Source of the DNA: Glaciecola sp028401415
Lineage (GTDB): Bacteria; Pseudomonadota; Gammaproteobacteria; Enterobacterales; Alteromonadaceae
Direction of reading: 5' to 3'
Length of the DNA: 64,000 nt
NCBI RefSeq assembly: GCF_028401415.2
Contig: NZ_CP171821.2
Coordinates: forward strand, 2,356,001 to 2,420,000
A model generated the notes under the pieces. It did not search any database, was not told the origin of the DNA, and worked only from the letters and a program-made list of their open reading frames with translations. Below are positions 17,494 to 26,541 of the stretch, one piece after another. Made by a program: the position numbers and the translations under genes. The stretch's first letter is position 1. Every line of letters begins with the position of its first letter.

Positions 17494-17621
17494 GATTAAG
17501 CTATGCAAGCTTCTATCTCTAATTTTTTTTGGTAAACGCAGCAATAATCACAATTCGCTGACCGTTGACTCTCCCCTCTATATGCAGCGGGTTTTCTGAC
17601 AGTCCAATATTACGCACCGGC
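17494..17621 (+). repeat. 128-bp direct repeat, right copy
   Basis: Partner of 12718-12845 at a constant offset of 4776. This copy contains the working 3' end of the PhnA-like gene. Its left end GATTAAGCTAT equals the sequence around the stop codon of the sigma-operon membrane gene, showing that the duplicated unit was a junction between two convergent genes. It marks the right edge of the inserted block. Confidence 0.85.
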
Positions 17622-18076
17622 GTGCCGCGTTTGGCTGTAAAGTTTGCGCCCTTCACATCTAAATCTTTGATGATTGTAACACTATCGCCAGCCTCTAGGA
17701 TTGCGCCATTTGCGTCTAGCGTGACTTGTTGAGCCATCAAAGGTGCTTTGTGTGCCCACTCGAGCAGCGCATCATCAAGATATAGTATATCCAGAGAATC
17801 TTGCGCCCACGCTTGTTCACTATATTGTTTTAGCAAGCGATAACTAAGGACCTGAACAGCCGGGATGGGTGACCACATGCTTTGGCTTAAACATCCAAAG
17901 TGCTCGGCGCTCGCAGCAACACCATTGACAAGATGGTCATGGCATATACTGCAAAGTAACACGGCGCTGTTTAGTGAGCTATCTGGGCTGCCATCAAGCA
18001 AATACGCTTGAAGGTTTTCTGTTTTTGAACACAGTTCACAGACAGAATCTGCGCGTTTTTTCAATTCATCAATCAT
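17519..18076 (-). CDS. PhnA-like zinc-ribbon protein
   Basis: A 185-residue protein. The N-terminus holds two CxxC pairs (CELC and CSIC followed by HDH), which form a zinc ribbon. The C-terminal 70 residues (GDSVTIIKDLDVKGANFTAKRGTPVRNIGLSENP.HIEGRVNGQRIVI) are the PhnA domain, an SH3-like barrel. Despite the name, these proteins (E. coli YjdM) are not needed for phosphonate use, and their role is unclear. Cytoplasmic. It follows the DinB-like gene by 24 bases, so the two may form an operon. Its last 30 codons recur, broken, at 12745-12845. Confidence 0.85.
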   Translation of the reverse strand: MIDELKKRADSVCELCSKTENLQAYLLDGSPDSSLNSAVLLCSICHDHLVNGVAASAEHFGCLSQSMWSPIPAVQVLSYRLLKQYSEQAWAQDSLDILYLDDALLEWAHKAPLMAQQVTLDANGAILEAGDSVTIIKDLDVKGANFTAKRGTPVRNIGLSENPLHIEGRVNGQRIVIIAAFTKKN

Positions 18077-18100
18077 TTATTAGGGATGCGATCTTGTTGT

Positions 18101-18622
18101 TTAAGCGCTTTGAGTAAGATGAGTGATAGTTGCAGGAGCGTATCCAAAATATTCTGGAACTGTCTTATCTTGCATAGCGCAAATAATGCGGATTAAAGCA
18201 TAGTGATGGATAGCGTGACTGCTAACAAAAATAAGCTCTCGTTCAAGGGTGGACTCACAACTAGCAGATTTTGTATGGCTGATATCAATTTCTGTGGTCA
18301 CTCGCACATTTTGTTTGCAATCATCGTCACTTAAAGAATTCAACCATCTTTGTAACTGCTCCAGCTCCTCAAGCGCAGCGTTTGGCGACTGTTCCACCTC
18401 ATTATGACGGTGCCGAACATTATAATTGATATGAGAGAGCGACGAAGCATCGTGAGTGGCCATGGCGCTTTGGATAGCGACAAAATGATCAATAACATGA
18501 CGCATGTGAGCACCAATGCTGCTGGGAAAGTGTGGCTTTATCACTTTTTGATATTCGGCTCGACTGAGGTTTTCGAGCAACAAAATGGCTTGCTCAAGTA
18601 TCGCTGAGTAACTGTTCGACAT
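18101..18622 (-). CDS. DinB-superfamily protein
   Basis: A 173-residue helical protein with three spaced histidines expected of a DinB/YfiT metal site: HMRHVIDHF near residue 35-43 and SSHAIHHYALI near residue 135. Family members are four-helix bundles that bind a divalent metal; some are thiol transferases (bacillithiol, mycothiol) but most are uncharacterised. Cytoplasmic. Likely cotranscribed with the PhnA-like gene downstream. Confidence 0.65.
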   Translation of the reverse strand: MSNSYSAILEQAILLLENLSRAEYQKVIKPHFPSSIGAHMRHVIDHFVAIQSAMATHDASSLSHINYNVRHRHNEVEQSPNAALEELEQLQRWLNSLSDDDCKQNVRVTTEIDISHTKSASCESTLERELIFVSSHAIHHYALIRIICAMQDKTVPEYFGYAPATITHLTQSA

Positions 18623-18879
18623 ATGTGTTCCTTTTGGTCAGCTTCCGTGTTGTCGTGCCGACTTCTATTAAGCTTCGCATGAAATGCCTCAATAGTGTAG
18701 ACCTTATCTCCTTCATTTTTATTTCATTTTTAATTTTTTTTCATTTTTGTGATCCAAATCGACTGTGCGCAAAAGCTGAAAACTGGGTTAGAGTAGCCTC
18801 CGCTAATCCCGCATACGTATTCAACGGCCTAAAATCGATTGGTTTTGTTAATATTATGTTTCATTTTTTAGGAGTGTTC

Positions 18880-19863
18880 ATGTCTAAGCTACCCATTCAC
18901 CAGCACTATCCCGATGCTAGCCAACTCGTGTTTGGCACAATGAATTTAGGCGGAGGATGGAATAACAATCCGATAAGCAAAGCAGATCTTACTCAAGCTC
19001 ATGAACTTCTGGAAACCTGCGCGAGTTTAGGCATTAACATCATCGACTTAGCTGACATATACACCTTCGGTAAAGCCGAAACGGTGATAGGCCAAGTATT
19101 TCGAGAAAACAAGTCGCTGCGCAATCGGTTTATTGTGCAGTCGAAAGTGGGCATTCGGCTCGGCCCGGACGTCAAAGTAAATCACTATGACCTGTCAGCC
19201 TCTTGGGTCACCAAAGCGGTATATGCCAGCCTAGAGCGCCTAGGGCTTGACGGTATAGACATACTATTTTTGCATAGAAGCGACCCATTAATGGAAATTG
19301 AACCGCTGTGTGAAGCGCTGAACAATCTCCACAATCAAAACAAGTTTTCTGCCTTAGCCGTATCGAACATGCATGCAGGCCAAATGGCGCTTATACAAAC
19401 GCACATAGAAATGCCGCTCATTGCAAACCAACTCGAGCTAAGTCTTGCGCACAGTGGTTTTGTGGAAGAAGGTATGACGACCAATATGGATGAGAACGCG
19501 AGTTGTGGTTTTCCTCGGGGGACTTTGGAATTTTGCCAGCAACAAGGTGTGCAGCTTCAAGCATGGGGAGCTCTAGCGCAAGGTAAATATAGCAGTGATT
19601 CAGGCACAAGAGGCAATACTGAGCAAGATAGCCATGTTGCTAATACCCAAAGCGTCATCTCCCGCATTGCACGAGAGTATAAAGTGAGCTCATCTGCAAT
19701 CGTTTTGGCTTGGCTTATGCGCCACCCGCAAAATATTCAACCCGTTGTGGGCAGTACCAAGGCAAGCAGAATTGAAGAAGCGCATCAAGCGCTAGGAGTG
19801 AAACTTACGCGAGAACAATGGTACGAAATTTTACAGGCACGTAGAGGTGGCGAAGTACCATAA
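18880..19863 (+). CDS. Aldo/keto reductase, YdhF-like
   Basis: I start at ATG 18880 because AGGAG lies five bases upstream; the longer open frame has a hydrophobic, non-homologous extension. The 327-residue protein is an (alpha/beta)8 NADPH-dependent oxidoreductase. The order FGTMNLGGGW, NIIDLADIYTFGKAE (catalytic Asp and Tyr), QSKVGIR (catalytic Lys), LFLHRSDP (catalytic His) and the C-terminal VVGSTKASRIEEA cofactor loop closely matches YdhF. Substrate unknown. Alone on this strand between the DinB-like gene and the amylase. Confidence 0.88.
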   Translation: MSKLPIHQHYPDASQLVFGTMNLGGGWNNNPISKADLTQAHELLETCASLGINIIDLADIYTFGKAETVIGQVFRENKSLRNRFIVQSKVGIRLGPDVKVNHYDLSASWVTKAVYASLERLGLDGIDILFLHRSDPLMEIEPLCEALNNLHNQNKFSALAVSNMHAGQMALIQTHIEMPLIANQLELSLAHSGFVEEGMTTNMDENASCGFPRGTLEFCQQQGVQLQAWGALAQGKYSSDSGTRGNTEQDSHVANTQSVISRIAREYKVSSSAIVLAWLMRHPQNIQPVVGSTKASRIEEAHQALGVKLTREQWYEILQARRGGEVP

Positions 19864-19971
19864 GGGCTTTTTGCTAAGCGCTCTAATATGGAGTGCTGAA
19901 GCTCTCAAGCTCACTTAAGACATAAATGTGCATATCCAAACGGACAAAAAACCTTACGCTTAGGAATCAAT

Positions 19972-22149
19972 ATGAAAAATCAAGTAAAGCAATCTATGAA
20001 ATCACGCACAACTGCATCAATCATAAAATTCAGTACGCTTGCTCTGTCCGTCAGCGTACTCCTTGGTTTAAGTGCTTGTAGCGATTCCCAACAAGCAGAA
20101 AAAACCGAGGCGGCAGCTTCGCAAGCGCAAGCAGTAGCGAGCACTTCGTACAGCAACTCCCTTAGCGCCAGCGAACAATTACCCCATTATTTAGAGCGCG
20201 ATATTACCGACGAAGTTTTCTACTTTGTCATGCCCGACCGCTTTCATAACGGGAAGAGCGAGAACGACATGGGCGACCCCGAAACACCCATATCTTACGG
20301 CGGTCTCGATACTACTTCAAAATGGGCCTTTCATGGCGGCGATATGGTGGGCGTCGAAGCGAAACTCGATTACATTCAAAACTTGGGGATCACATCCATT
20401 TGGATGACACCTATTTTACGCAACAAAGCGATACAAAAAGACGGCTTTGGTCACCATGGCTACTGGGTGGTTGACTTCACCGAGATAGACCCACACTTTG
20501 GTACCAACGACGAGTTGAAAAGCCTTATTGACGCAGCACACGAGCGAAATATTAAAGTATTCTTCGACATTATTACCAACCATACCGCTGACGTAATTAA
20601 GTTTGAAGAGTGCCACAATGAAAACGGTAAATTTTTAGAAGAAGACCAAACATCGTGTGAGTTCATTACCGAAGCTGAAATGGCCGCAGGCAAGTCATAC
20701 ACGCCTTTTGTACCTGACGCTGAAAAAGGCGTAAAAGTACCTGAGTGGTTAAATGACCCTAAGTACTATAACAATCAAGGTGACAACTTATGGCAAGGTG
20801 AAAGTGTTATCACCGGTGATTTTGCCGGGCTTGATGATATAGATACAAGCTTGCCCGAAGTTCAGGAGAAAATGATTGACATATTTAACAATCTTATCAC
20901 TGAATTTAAGCCTGACGGATTCAGGATTGATACAGTAAAGCATGTTGATATTGAGTTTTGGCAGCGCTTTGGCCCTGCGATAACAGAACATGCACAATCC
21001 ATCGGCATTCCAAATTTTCATATTTTTGGTGAGGTATACGATGGCAATCCTGCTGGTTTAAGCAAATATACGACAGCTGGCAAGTTACCCTCGGTGTTAG
21101 ATTTTGGCTTTTTCTTTAATGTGAAAGACAGCGTGTTGCAAGGACAAGACATTAATCGCTTGGGCACGCTATTTGATAATGACGATTACTATCGCGACCA
21201 CGATTCATCTGAAGACTTACTTTTGAATTTCTTAGGCAATCATGATGCGGGCCGGGTGGGCCACTTCCTGCAAAGCGGCGGATATTCTGATGATGCCGAC
21301 TCGCACCTACAAAGAAGTCAATTAGCGCATGCGCTGATGTACTTCTCGCGAGGTGTACCCGTTGTGTATTATGGCGACGAACAGGGATTTAGTGGTGACG
21401 GGGGTGATGTCGATGCACGTGAAAACATGGACCCTTCAAAAGTCGATGTTTATAACGACAACATCTTAATCGGCTCCAACAAAACAACCGCAGACGACAA
21501 CTTTGATACCCAGCACCCGCTTTACAAAACACTTGCAGACCTTGCAAATGTGCGAGTTAACCACGCAGCATTGAGAACAGGCATCCACCAAGTTGCCAGT
21601 ATTGATGACGATACGGGAATGCTTGCGTTTAAACGAATCCACCTTGAGGAAAATGAAGCAACAAGCACGACTGAGGCCACTGAATACCTTATTGCCTTCA
21701 ACCTTAGCAATGCAGCAAGACAGTTTAAGCTCGCTGTAGATAGCAATGAGTTTGAACATGTTTATACCTTGGGAGGCAAAGTTGAACATCAAATAGAACA
21801 AGGCGTGTTAAGTCTTGAAATGCCAAAACTATCAGCGATTGTGTTGGCAGCCAAAACACCCGTTCCCACTGCTTCAATTGCTCAGGTAAACATCGCAGAT
21901 ATCTTTGAGGAAAATGATCGTAGTTTTATTCCCGTTGAAGTTGCGTTCAAAACTCCGCATGCCACAAATTTGGCAAAAGTATCCTATTTCTTTGTTAATG
22001 CCGACGGGAGCGAACGTTTTATTGCAGCTGATGATACAGCGCCATACCGCGCGATAGTGATGCCTGAGCAGCTTGAAGGAATTAAAGAAATACGCGTTGA
22101 AGTATCAAATTTTGCGAATGAAACGCTTAGCAAAAGCATGACGCTGTAA
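19972..22149 (+). CDS. GH13 alpha-amylase family lipoprotein
   Basis: A 725-residue glycoside hydrolase with a long n-region and lipobox LSAC, so it is anchored in a membrane, probably the outer one. The catalytic barrel holds DIITNHTAD (region I), DGFRIDTVKH with nucleophile Asp320 (region II), FGEVYDG with acid/base Glu354 (region III) and NHDAGR with Asp425 (region IV). A beta-sandwich domain C follows (about 560-630), then a C-terminal module of about 90 residues that may bind substrate or another protein. It should cut alpha-1,4-glucans. An Ala/Gln-rich spacer links the lipid anchor to the enzyme. No maltodextrin transporter or regulator is nearby. Confidence 0.9.
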   Translation: MKNQVKQSMKSRTTASIIKFSTLALSVSVLLGLSACSDSQQAEKTEAAASQAQAVASTSYSNSLSASEQLPHYLERDITDEVFYFVMPDRFHNGKSENDMGDPETPISYGGLDTTSKWAFHGGDMVGVEAKLDYIQNLGITSIWMTPILRNKAIQKDGFGHHGYWVVDFTEIDPHFGTNDELKSLIDAAHERNIKVFFDIITNHTADVIKFEECHNENGKFLEEDQTSCEFITEAEMAAGKSYTPFVPDAEKGVKVPEWLNDPKYYNNQGDNLWQGESVITGDFAGLDDIDTSLPEVQEKMIDIFNNLITEFKPDGFRIDTVKHVDIEFWQRFGPAITEHAQSIGIPNFHIFGEVYDGNPAGLSKYTTAGKLPSVLDFGFFFNVKDSVLQGQDINRLGTLFDNDDYYRDHDSSEDLLLNFLGNHDAGRVGHFLQSGGYSDDADSHLQRSQLAHALMYFSRGVPVVYYGDEQGFSGDGGDVDARENMDPSKVDVYNDNILIGSNKTTADDNFDTQHPLYKTLADLANVRVNHAALRTGIHQVASIDDDTGMLAFKRIHLEENEATSTTEATEYLIAFNLSNAARQFKLAVDSNEFEHVYTLGGKVEHQIEQGVLSLEMPKLSAIVLAAKTPVPTASIAQVNIADIFEENDRSFIPVEVAFKTPHATNLAKVSYFFVNADGSERFIAADDTAPYRAIVMPEQLEGIKEIRVEVSNFANETLSKSMTL

Positions 22150-22160
22150 ACCCTGTGCGC

Positions 22161-23420
22161 TTATTCTGTTGTAAGCGAGTGAAGCTTCGCTAGGTATCGC
22201 TTCTCTTGCTCTTTTGTTTTAGATAAGGTTTTGGCCTGCTCAAGTGCCTTACGACTTGCACCCAACTTGTGAGTATCGAAATGCACCTTTGCTATCAAGT
22301 GGTAAGGTTCGTGCAGGTAAGGCGCTTTCTCAGAGGCTTTTTGCGCATATCTTAACGCTAGGCGCATTTCGCCTAATTTATAGTGCTGTTGAGCAATACG
22401 TAGCCACTGATAAGGATTGTCTTCATTGATATTCTTCGGTAGATTTTTCCAAATTTTATGGGCTTGATCGTCAAAGCCAATCTCATTTAACAGATTAGCG
22501 TAGTTTTCAACAGCATTAAGCGAGTATAGCTCATAATCAAGCATGTCCTGATAAATAGCCGCCGCCTCTTGTTTCAGCCCAGAACGCTTCATCAACAAAG
22601 CAAGTAAATTCAATGACTCTGCGTCTTTGATGTCTAAACTAAGACCTTGCGCAATGTATTGATATGCTAATTGAATGTCTTGATCAATCAGCGCTTGGGC
22701 GGCGACGTTGCGATAGTACATGCCCAGAAAAGTCTCGGCACTCACGTAATCCCCTCTGACATCGCCTCGATTTGGGAAATAGTCGATGGTAACAAAGGGG
22801 CGAGAAACAATGGTGTTCGGCTTGAAGGGCGGGCGCTTTCCATAAACCCGCGTTCGCACATGTGTAGATAAAAGCATAATGTTGCCATGCTTTGAATATA
22901 CGGGAGCTGAGTTGACGCGCTGATATTCTATTTCTAGTCCGGCATGATTAGCCAGCGCGGTGGTTAAAATTGCTAACGACAAGCAGTTCCCGGACATTTT
23001 TTCAAATGCCTCGCCAGCTTTGTAGGTGGCACCATGATAAGTAAAGCTTTCGAGTCTTGATTCAAGAAAGTACGCAAAACGGGTATGCTCTGAGATATGG
23101 GCATATTTTTTATCCAAAAAATATGCGTCAAACTCAGCTTTTTGAGCCCTCGAGAGCGCAAAAATGTCGCTGTTCGGGCTCAGGTTCTTTGTAATACTCT
23201 GATCAGAAAATGACTGCTCACCTGCTAGTATTGCTGATCCTGCGTTGTGTAAGTGCTCACTAAATATGCTTATTGGTTTGTCATCAAAATTTAAATCGTT
23301 TTGTTTGATTTGCGAGCGTAATAAAGCATTATCCCCTCGCTCATCAAATTGGATTGAGCTACACCCTGTTGCAAACGCCAGAGACAAAACGACAACGATA
23401 CAAAACCATTTGATATTCAA
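22161..23420 (-). CDS. TPR lipoprotein with transglutaminase-like N-terminal part
   Basis: A 419-residue lipoprotein (lipobox ATGC). Residues about 100-230 look like a papain/transglutaminase-like fold of the bacterial type: SGNCLSLAILTTALANHAGL holds the Cys and a later HGNIMLLSTHV the His. TPR repeats follow from about residue 240 to the end (for example EDNPYQWLRIAQQHYKLGEM, APYLHEPYHLIAKVH). It should lie in the periplasm and act in protein-protein contacts. Substrate and partner unknown. It is convergent with the amylase gene (11 bases apart) and divergent from the peptidase. Confidence 0.72.
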   Translation of the reverse strand: MNIKWFCIVVVLSLAFATGCSSIQFDERGDNALLRSQIKQNDLNFDDKPISIFSEHLHNAGSAILAGEQSFSDQSITKNLSPNSDIFALSRAQKAEFDAYFLDKKYAHISEHTRFAYFLESRLESFTYHGATYKAGEAFEKMSGNCLSLAILTTALANHAGLEIEYQRVNSAPVYSKHGNIMLLSTHVRTRVYGKRPPFKPNTIVSRPFVTIDYFPNRGDVRGDYVSAETFLGMYYRNVAAQALIDQDIQLAYQYIAQGLSLDIKDAESLNLLALLMKRSGLKQEAAAIYQDMLDYELYSLNAVENYANLLNEIGFDDQAHKIWKNLPKNINEDNPYQWLRIAQQHYKLGEMRLALRYAQKASEKAPYLHEPYHLIAKVHFDTHKLGASRKALEQAKTLSKTKEQEKRYLAKLHSLTTE

Positions 23421-23463
23421 TGAGAACTCCGTTTACTCTTTATAAAACAAAAACGCTTTGTGA

Positions 23464-24879
23464 ATGCCTATCATGTCAATTTGTTATCGTCTTGTCACTT
23501 CTATTATTTCCATTTGCCTACACGCCAGCGCCCTGTTGCTAACGGCAAGCTTTGCCATGGGTCAAACAAATTCTGAAGAATTAAAACCAGTATTGGGCTC
23601 AAACTCTCAAGCTTTAAGTCAAATAGTCGAGATGCGCAAGCGTTCTGCGCTTATTGATGAAATGCTTAACGATAAACTTCAAAATACCCTACCGAATTTA
23701 ATGAGAAACACAGGAATTGACATGTGGATTCTTATTTCACGCGAATATAATGAAGACCCTGTGCTAAAAACGATGTTGCCGTCTACATGGTTGTCAGCAA
23801 GGAGGCGCACAATTTTAGTGCTTTTTGACCCCGGCCATGGAAAGCCGATAGAGCGCTATGCTGTTGCGCGTTATCAAGTTGACACGATGTTTCAAAAAGC
23901 TTGGGATAAAGAAAAACAACCAGACCAATGGCAGCGCCTTGCTCAGCTAATAGAGCAAAAATCACCAAAGCGAATTGGTATCAATAAATCAGAACATTTT
24001 GCTCTTGCAGATGGCATAACCGCCACTGAATATGAAGCTTTTTTTAATGCGATTGATGAGGCGACTCAAAGCAAAGTAGTGAGCAGCGAAAAGCTCGCTA
24101 TTGCATGGCTTGAAACACGAACAAAGTTTGAAATGGAATACTATCCCCATATAGTGGCAATGGGGCATGACATTATCAAGCAAGCCTATACCAGCGGTTT
24201 TATTATTCCAGGTAGCACATCGACCGAAGATTTAATGTGGTGGTTACGCGATAAATCTAAACAACATGGCCTTGAAAACTGGTTCCATCCAAGTGTCTCT
24301 ATTCAGCGCGCGGACGCTAAGAAATTTGATCACGTGCAAGCGTTTAGTGAAAGTAAGAAGGACAATATTATTCAGCGTGGTGACCTGGTGCATATGGATT
24401 TTGGTATCACTTATTTACGTCTAAACACTGACCAGCAGCAGCATGCATATGTGTTAAAAGAAGGAGAGTCAGACGCGCCAGAGTATTTAAAACAGGCATT
24501 AGCTAACGCCAATCGCCTGCAAGACATATTTACGAGCTTGTTCGCGCTAGGAAAAACTGGGAATCAGGTGTTGGCACAAGCACGAAAACAAGCAATATCC
24601 GAGGGTATAAAGCCTTCCATTTACACCCATCCACTTGGCTACCACGGGCATGCTGCTGGCACAACTTTAGGAATGTGGGATGCACAAGCTGGTGTGCCAA
24701 TTCAAGGGGATTATCCATTGCACGCTAATACGGCTTATTCAATCGAGCTAAATGCCGCTACCTTTGTCCCACAGTGGGGGAAAGAGGTGCGAATAATGCT
24801 GGAGGAAAATGCATTTTTTGATGGTGAAAACGTTAGCTACATGAATGGGCGACAAACTGCTTTTCACCTCATTGACTAA
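23464..24879 (+). CDS. Exported M24-family metallopeptidase (Xaa-Pro aminopeptidase-like)
   Basis: A 471-residue protein with a signal peptide ending around FAMGQ. The C-terminal half has the pita-bread fold of M24 peptidases: HMDFGITY with a metal-binding Asp, THPLGYHGHAAGT with the metal His, and YSIELNAA plus the late LEENAF with metal-binding Glu. The first half resembles a creatinase-type N-domain. It probably trims proline-containing peptides in the periplasm. The HxDxG metal motif is close to, but not identical with, the classical one, so activity is likely but not certain. Either ATG 23464 or ATG 23473 may start translation. Confidence 0.82.
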   Translation: MPIMSICYRLVTSIISICLHASALLLTASFAMGQTNSEELKPVLGSNSQALSQIVEMRKRSALIDEMLNDKLQNTLPNLMRNTGIDMWILISREYNEDPVLKTMLPSTWLSARRRTILVLFDPGHGKPIERYAVARYQVDTMFQKAWDKEKQPDQWQRLAQLIEQKSPKRIGINKSEHFALADGITATEYEAFFNAIDEATQSKVVSSEKLAIAWLETRTKFEMEYYPHIVAMGHDIIKQAYTSGFIIPGSTSTEDLMWWLRDKSKQHGLENWFHPSVSIQRADAKKFDHVQAFSESKKDNIIQRGDLVHMDFGITYLRLNTDQQQHAYVLKEGESDAPEYLKQALANANRLQDIFTSLFALGKTGNQVLAQARKQAISEGIKPSIYTHPLGYHGHAAGTTLGMWDAQAGVPIQGDYPLHANTAYSIELNAATFVPQWGKEVRIMLEENAFFDGENVSYMNGRQTAFHLID

Positions 24880-24881
24880 AC

Positions 24882-24911
24882 AAAAAAGCCAGCGTGAACG
24901 CTGGATTTTTT
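24882..24911. terminator. Bidirectional intrinsic terminator
   Basis: Stem CCAGCG/CGCTGG with a TGAA loop (24889-24904), A-rich upstream and T-rich downstream. It lies between the convergent M24 peptidase and folE genes, and the flanking A- and T-runs make it usable from both sides. Confidence 0.85.
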
Positions 24912-24938
24912 AACAGCTAAGGTGAATCTGCAAGTCAG

Positions 24939-25628
24939 CTACTGAGATCGAGAAAACGCTCGTTTTAATTCTGCGTCAGTTTTAAATACACCACCCAATG
25001 ATGATGTCTTGGTGTAAGAGTTTGTATCGCGAATTCCACGAGCTTTAACGCAATAATGGGTTGCGCTTATGCTTACAGCCACGTCATCAGTGCCCGTCAA
25101 TGCTTGCAGCGCTACCATGACCTGCTGTGTTAATCGTTCTTGAACTTGAGGGCGTTGCGAAAAAAAGCCAACTAGACGGTTAATTTTTGATAAACCTATC
25201 ACCGTATCTTTCGGTATGTAAGAAACCGTTGCCGTACCGTCAATGGTTACAAAGTGGTGCTCACACGTGCTGGTTAGGCTTATGTTCGTCACCTGAACGG
25301 GCTCTTCAATACGCATCTTATTTTCAATTTGTGTAATTTTTGGGAATGCGCGGTAATCCAAGCCCGAAAAGACCTCATTCACATACATTTTAGCAATACG
25401 ATTCGGCGTATCTTGCAAACTATCGTCATTCAGATCCAAACCGAGCGTCTGCATTATGTCTCGCATGGACGCCTGAATACGGGCGCGCTTTTCTTCGTTT
25501 GACAAATTGTTCTCAACCATAGGCGTTTCCAGTCCGCTGGAAATAAGCGCATCACGAACAAGAATGGCTTGCTCGGACAGCGCCAGCTCAGTGGCTTCAT
25601 GCATTACTATCGCTTCTTTGGCTAACAT
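24939..25628 (-). CDS. folE: GTP cyclohydrolase I
   Basis: Converts GTP to 7,8-dihydroneopterin triphosphate, the first step of tetrahydrofolate synthesis. The protein is colinear with E. coli FolE: DDSLQDTPNRIAKMYVNEVF, TSTCEHHFVTIDG with zinc ligands Cys and His, IGLSKINR, QRPQVQERLTQQ, and HYCVKARGIRD with the third zinc Cys. At 229 residues it is about 7 longer than the E. coli enzyme; the methionine at residue 9 is an alternative start. It diverges from folM, which acts on related pterins. Confidence 0.96.
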   Translation of the reverse strand: MLAKEAIVMHEATELALSEQAILVRDALISSGLETPMVENNLSNEEKRARIQASMRDIMQTLGLDLNDDSLQDTPNRIAKMYVNEVFSGLDYRAFPKITQIENKMRIEEPVQVTNISLTSTCEHHFVTIDGTATVSYIPKDTVIGLSKINRLVGFFSQRPQVQERLTQQVMVALQALTGTDDVAVSISATHYCVKARGIRDTNSYTKTSSLGGVFKTDAELKRAFSRSQ

Positions 25629-25771
25629 AAACGGTCCAGTTGTTGTCAGTTTGATGTCATATACGCAGGTTTATATGACAACGGATTACTATTATTATAG
25701 CGCCATATTCAACTAAGGCATAAAAAGCGCGATCTACAGATGTATATTCCGCGTAAATAGCTATCCTTAAA

Positions 25772-25793
25772 GTAAGTACTTATTAATACTTAC
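25772..25793. promoter_or_regulatory. Inverted repeat in the folE/folM spacer
   Basis: Perfect seven-base arms GTAAGTA and TACTTAC, separated by eight bases. It lies 35 bases before folM and 144 bases before folE in the divergent spacer, where an operator would be expected. The factor is unknown. Confidence 0.35.
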
Positions 25794-25827
25794 CTATTTT
25801 TAATCATTTGGAATACATACACTGTTT

Positions 25828-26541
25828 ATGAAAACCCCTATTTTAATCACAGGAGGCGCTCAACGCCTTGGCCTCGCTATTGCCAATGATTTACTCCAGC
25901 AAGGCATAACGCTGATTATAACATATCGAAGCGACAAGCCGTCAGTGCAGACCTTGCGTGAAGCTGGCGCGAAAATGATTCAAGCAGATTTTGCTAATGA
26001 TGCAGGCGTCAAAGCGTGTATTAAACGAGTAAAAGCGCTTATTGGTGGTGATGGGCTCAGAGCAATCATTCATAATGCATCAGATTGGGATCAAGAATCC
26101 GATAACGCCGACTACAACGCGTTGTTTCAAAAAATGATGCAAGTGCATGCTAATGCTCCGTATCAAATGAACCTTGCATTTAAAGATGCTCTTCAAATTA
26201 ATGAAGGCTTTGGTGATATCGTCCATATGACGGATTACGTTCAGGAAAAAGGCAGCAAAAAACATATTGCATACGCAGCAAGTAAGGCTGCACTGCATAA
26301 TTTGACCCTGTCATTTAGCGCGCTAATGGCGCCAAAAGTAAAGGTCAACAGTGTTGCGCCAGCACTGGTTATGTTTAATGAACATGACAGTGCAGAGTAT
26401 CGTAAAAAAGCACTTAAGAAGTCATTGCTTGAAAACTGCCCTGGCGCGCAAGAAGCTGTCAAAGCAGTCAATTACTTGCTCGAAAGTCAGTATATTACTG
26501 GGCAAACGATTCATCTTAACGGCGGGAGGCATCTTAAATGA
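25828..26541 (+). CDS. folM: Dihydromonapterin reductase FolM (SDR family)
   Basis: A 237-residue short-chain dehydrogenase. The N-terminal LITGGAQRLGLAIA is the TGxxxGxG cofactor loop, IHNASDW replaces NNAG, and YAASKAALHN contains the catalytic Tyr and Lys. The pattern fits FolM, which reduces dihydromonapterin to tetrahydromonapterin with NADPH and has weak dihydrofolate reductase activity. Opposite folE supports a pterin role. Its stop overlaps the start of the TonB receptor by ATGA, so an unexpected cotranscription with the receptor and the agmatine genes is implied. Confidence 0.85.
   Translation: MKTPILITGGAQRLGLAIANDLLQQGITLIITYRSDKPSVQTLREAGAKMIQADFANDAGVKACIKRVKALIGGDGLRAIIHNASDWDQESDNADYNALFQKMMQVHANAPYQMNLAFKDALQINEGFGDIVHMTDYVQEKGSKKHIAYAASKAALHNLTLSFSALMAPKVKVNSVAPALVMFNEHDSAEYRKKALKKSLLENCPGAQEAVKAVNYLLESQYITGQTIHLNGGRHLK

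Noticed and set aside
17062..17522. Two overlapping plus-strand open frames after lctP
   Set aside because: No ribosome site, no motif, no domain-like pattern, and the second runs into the phnA tail repeat on the wrong strand.
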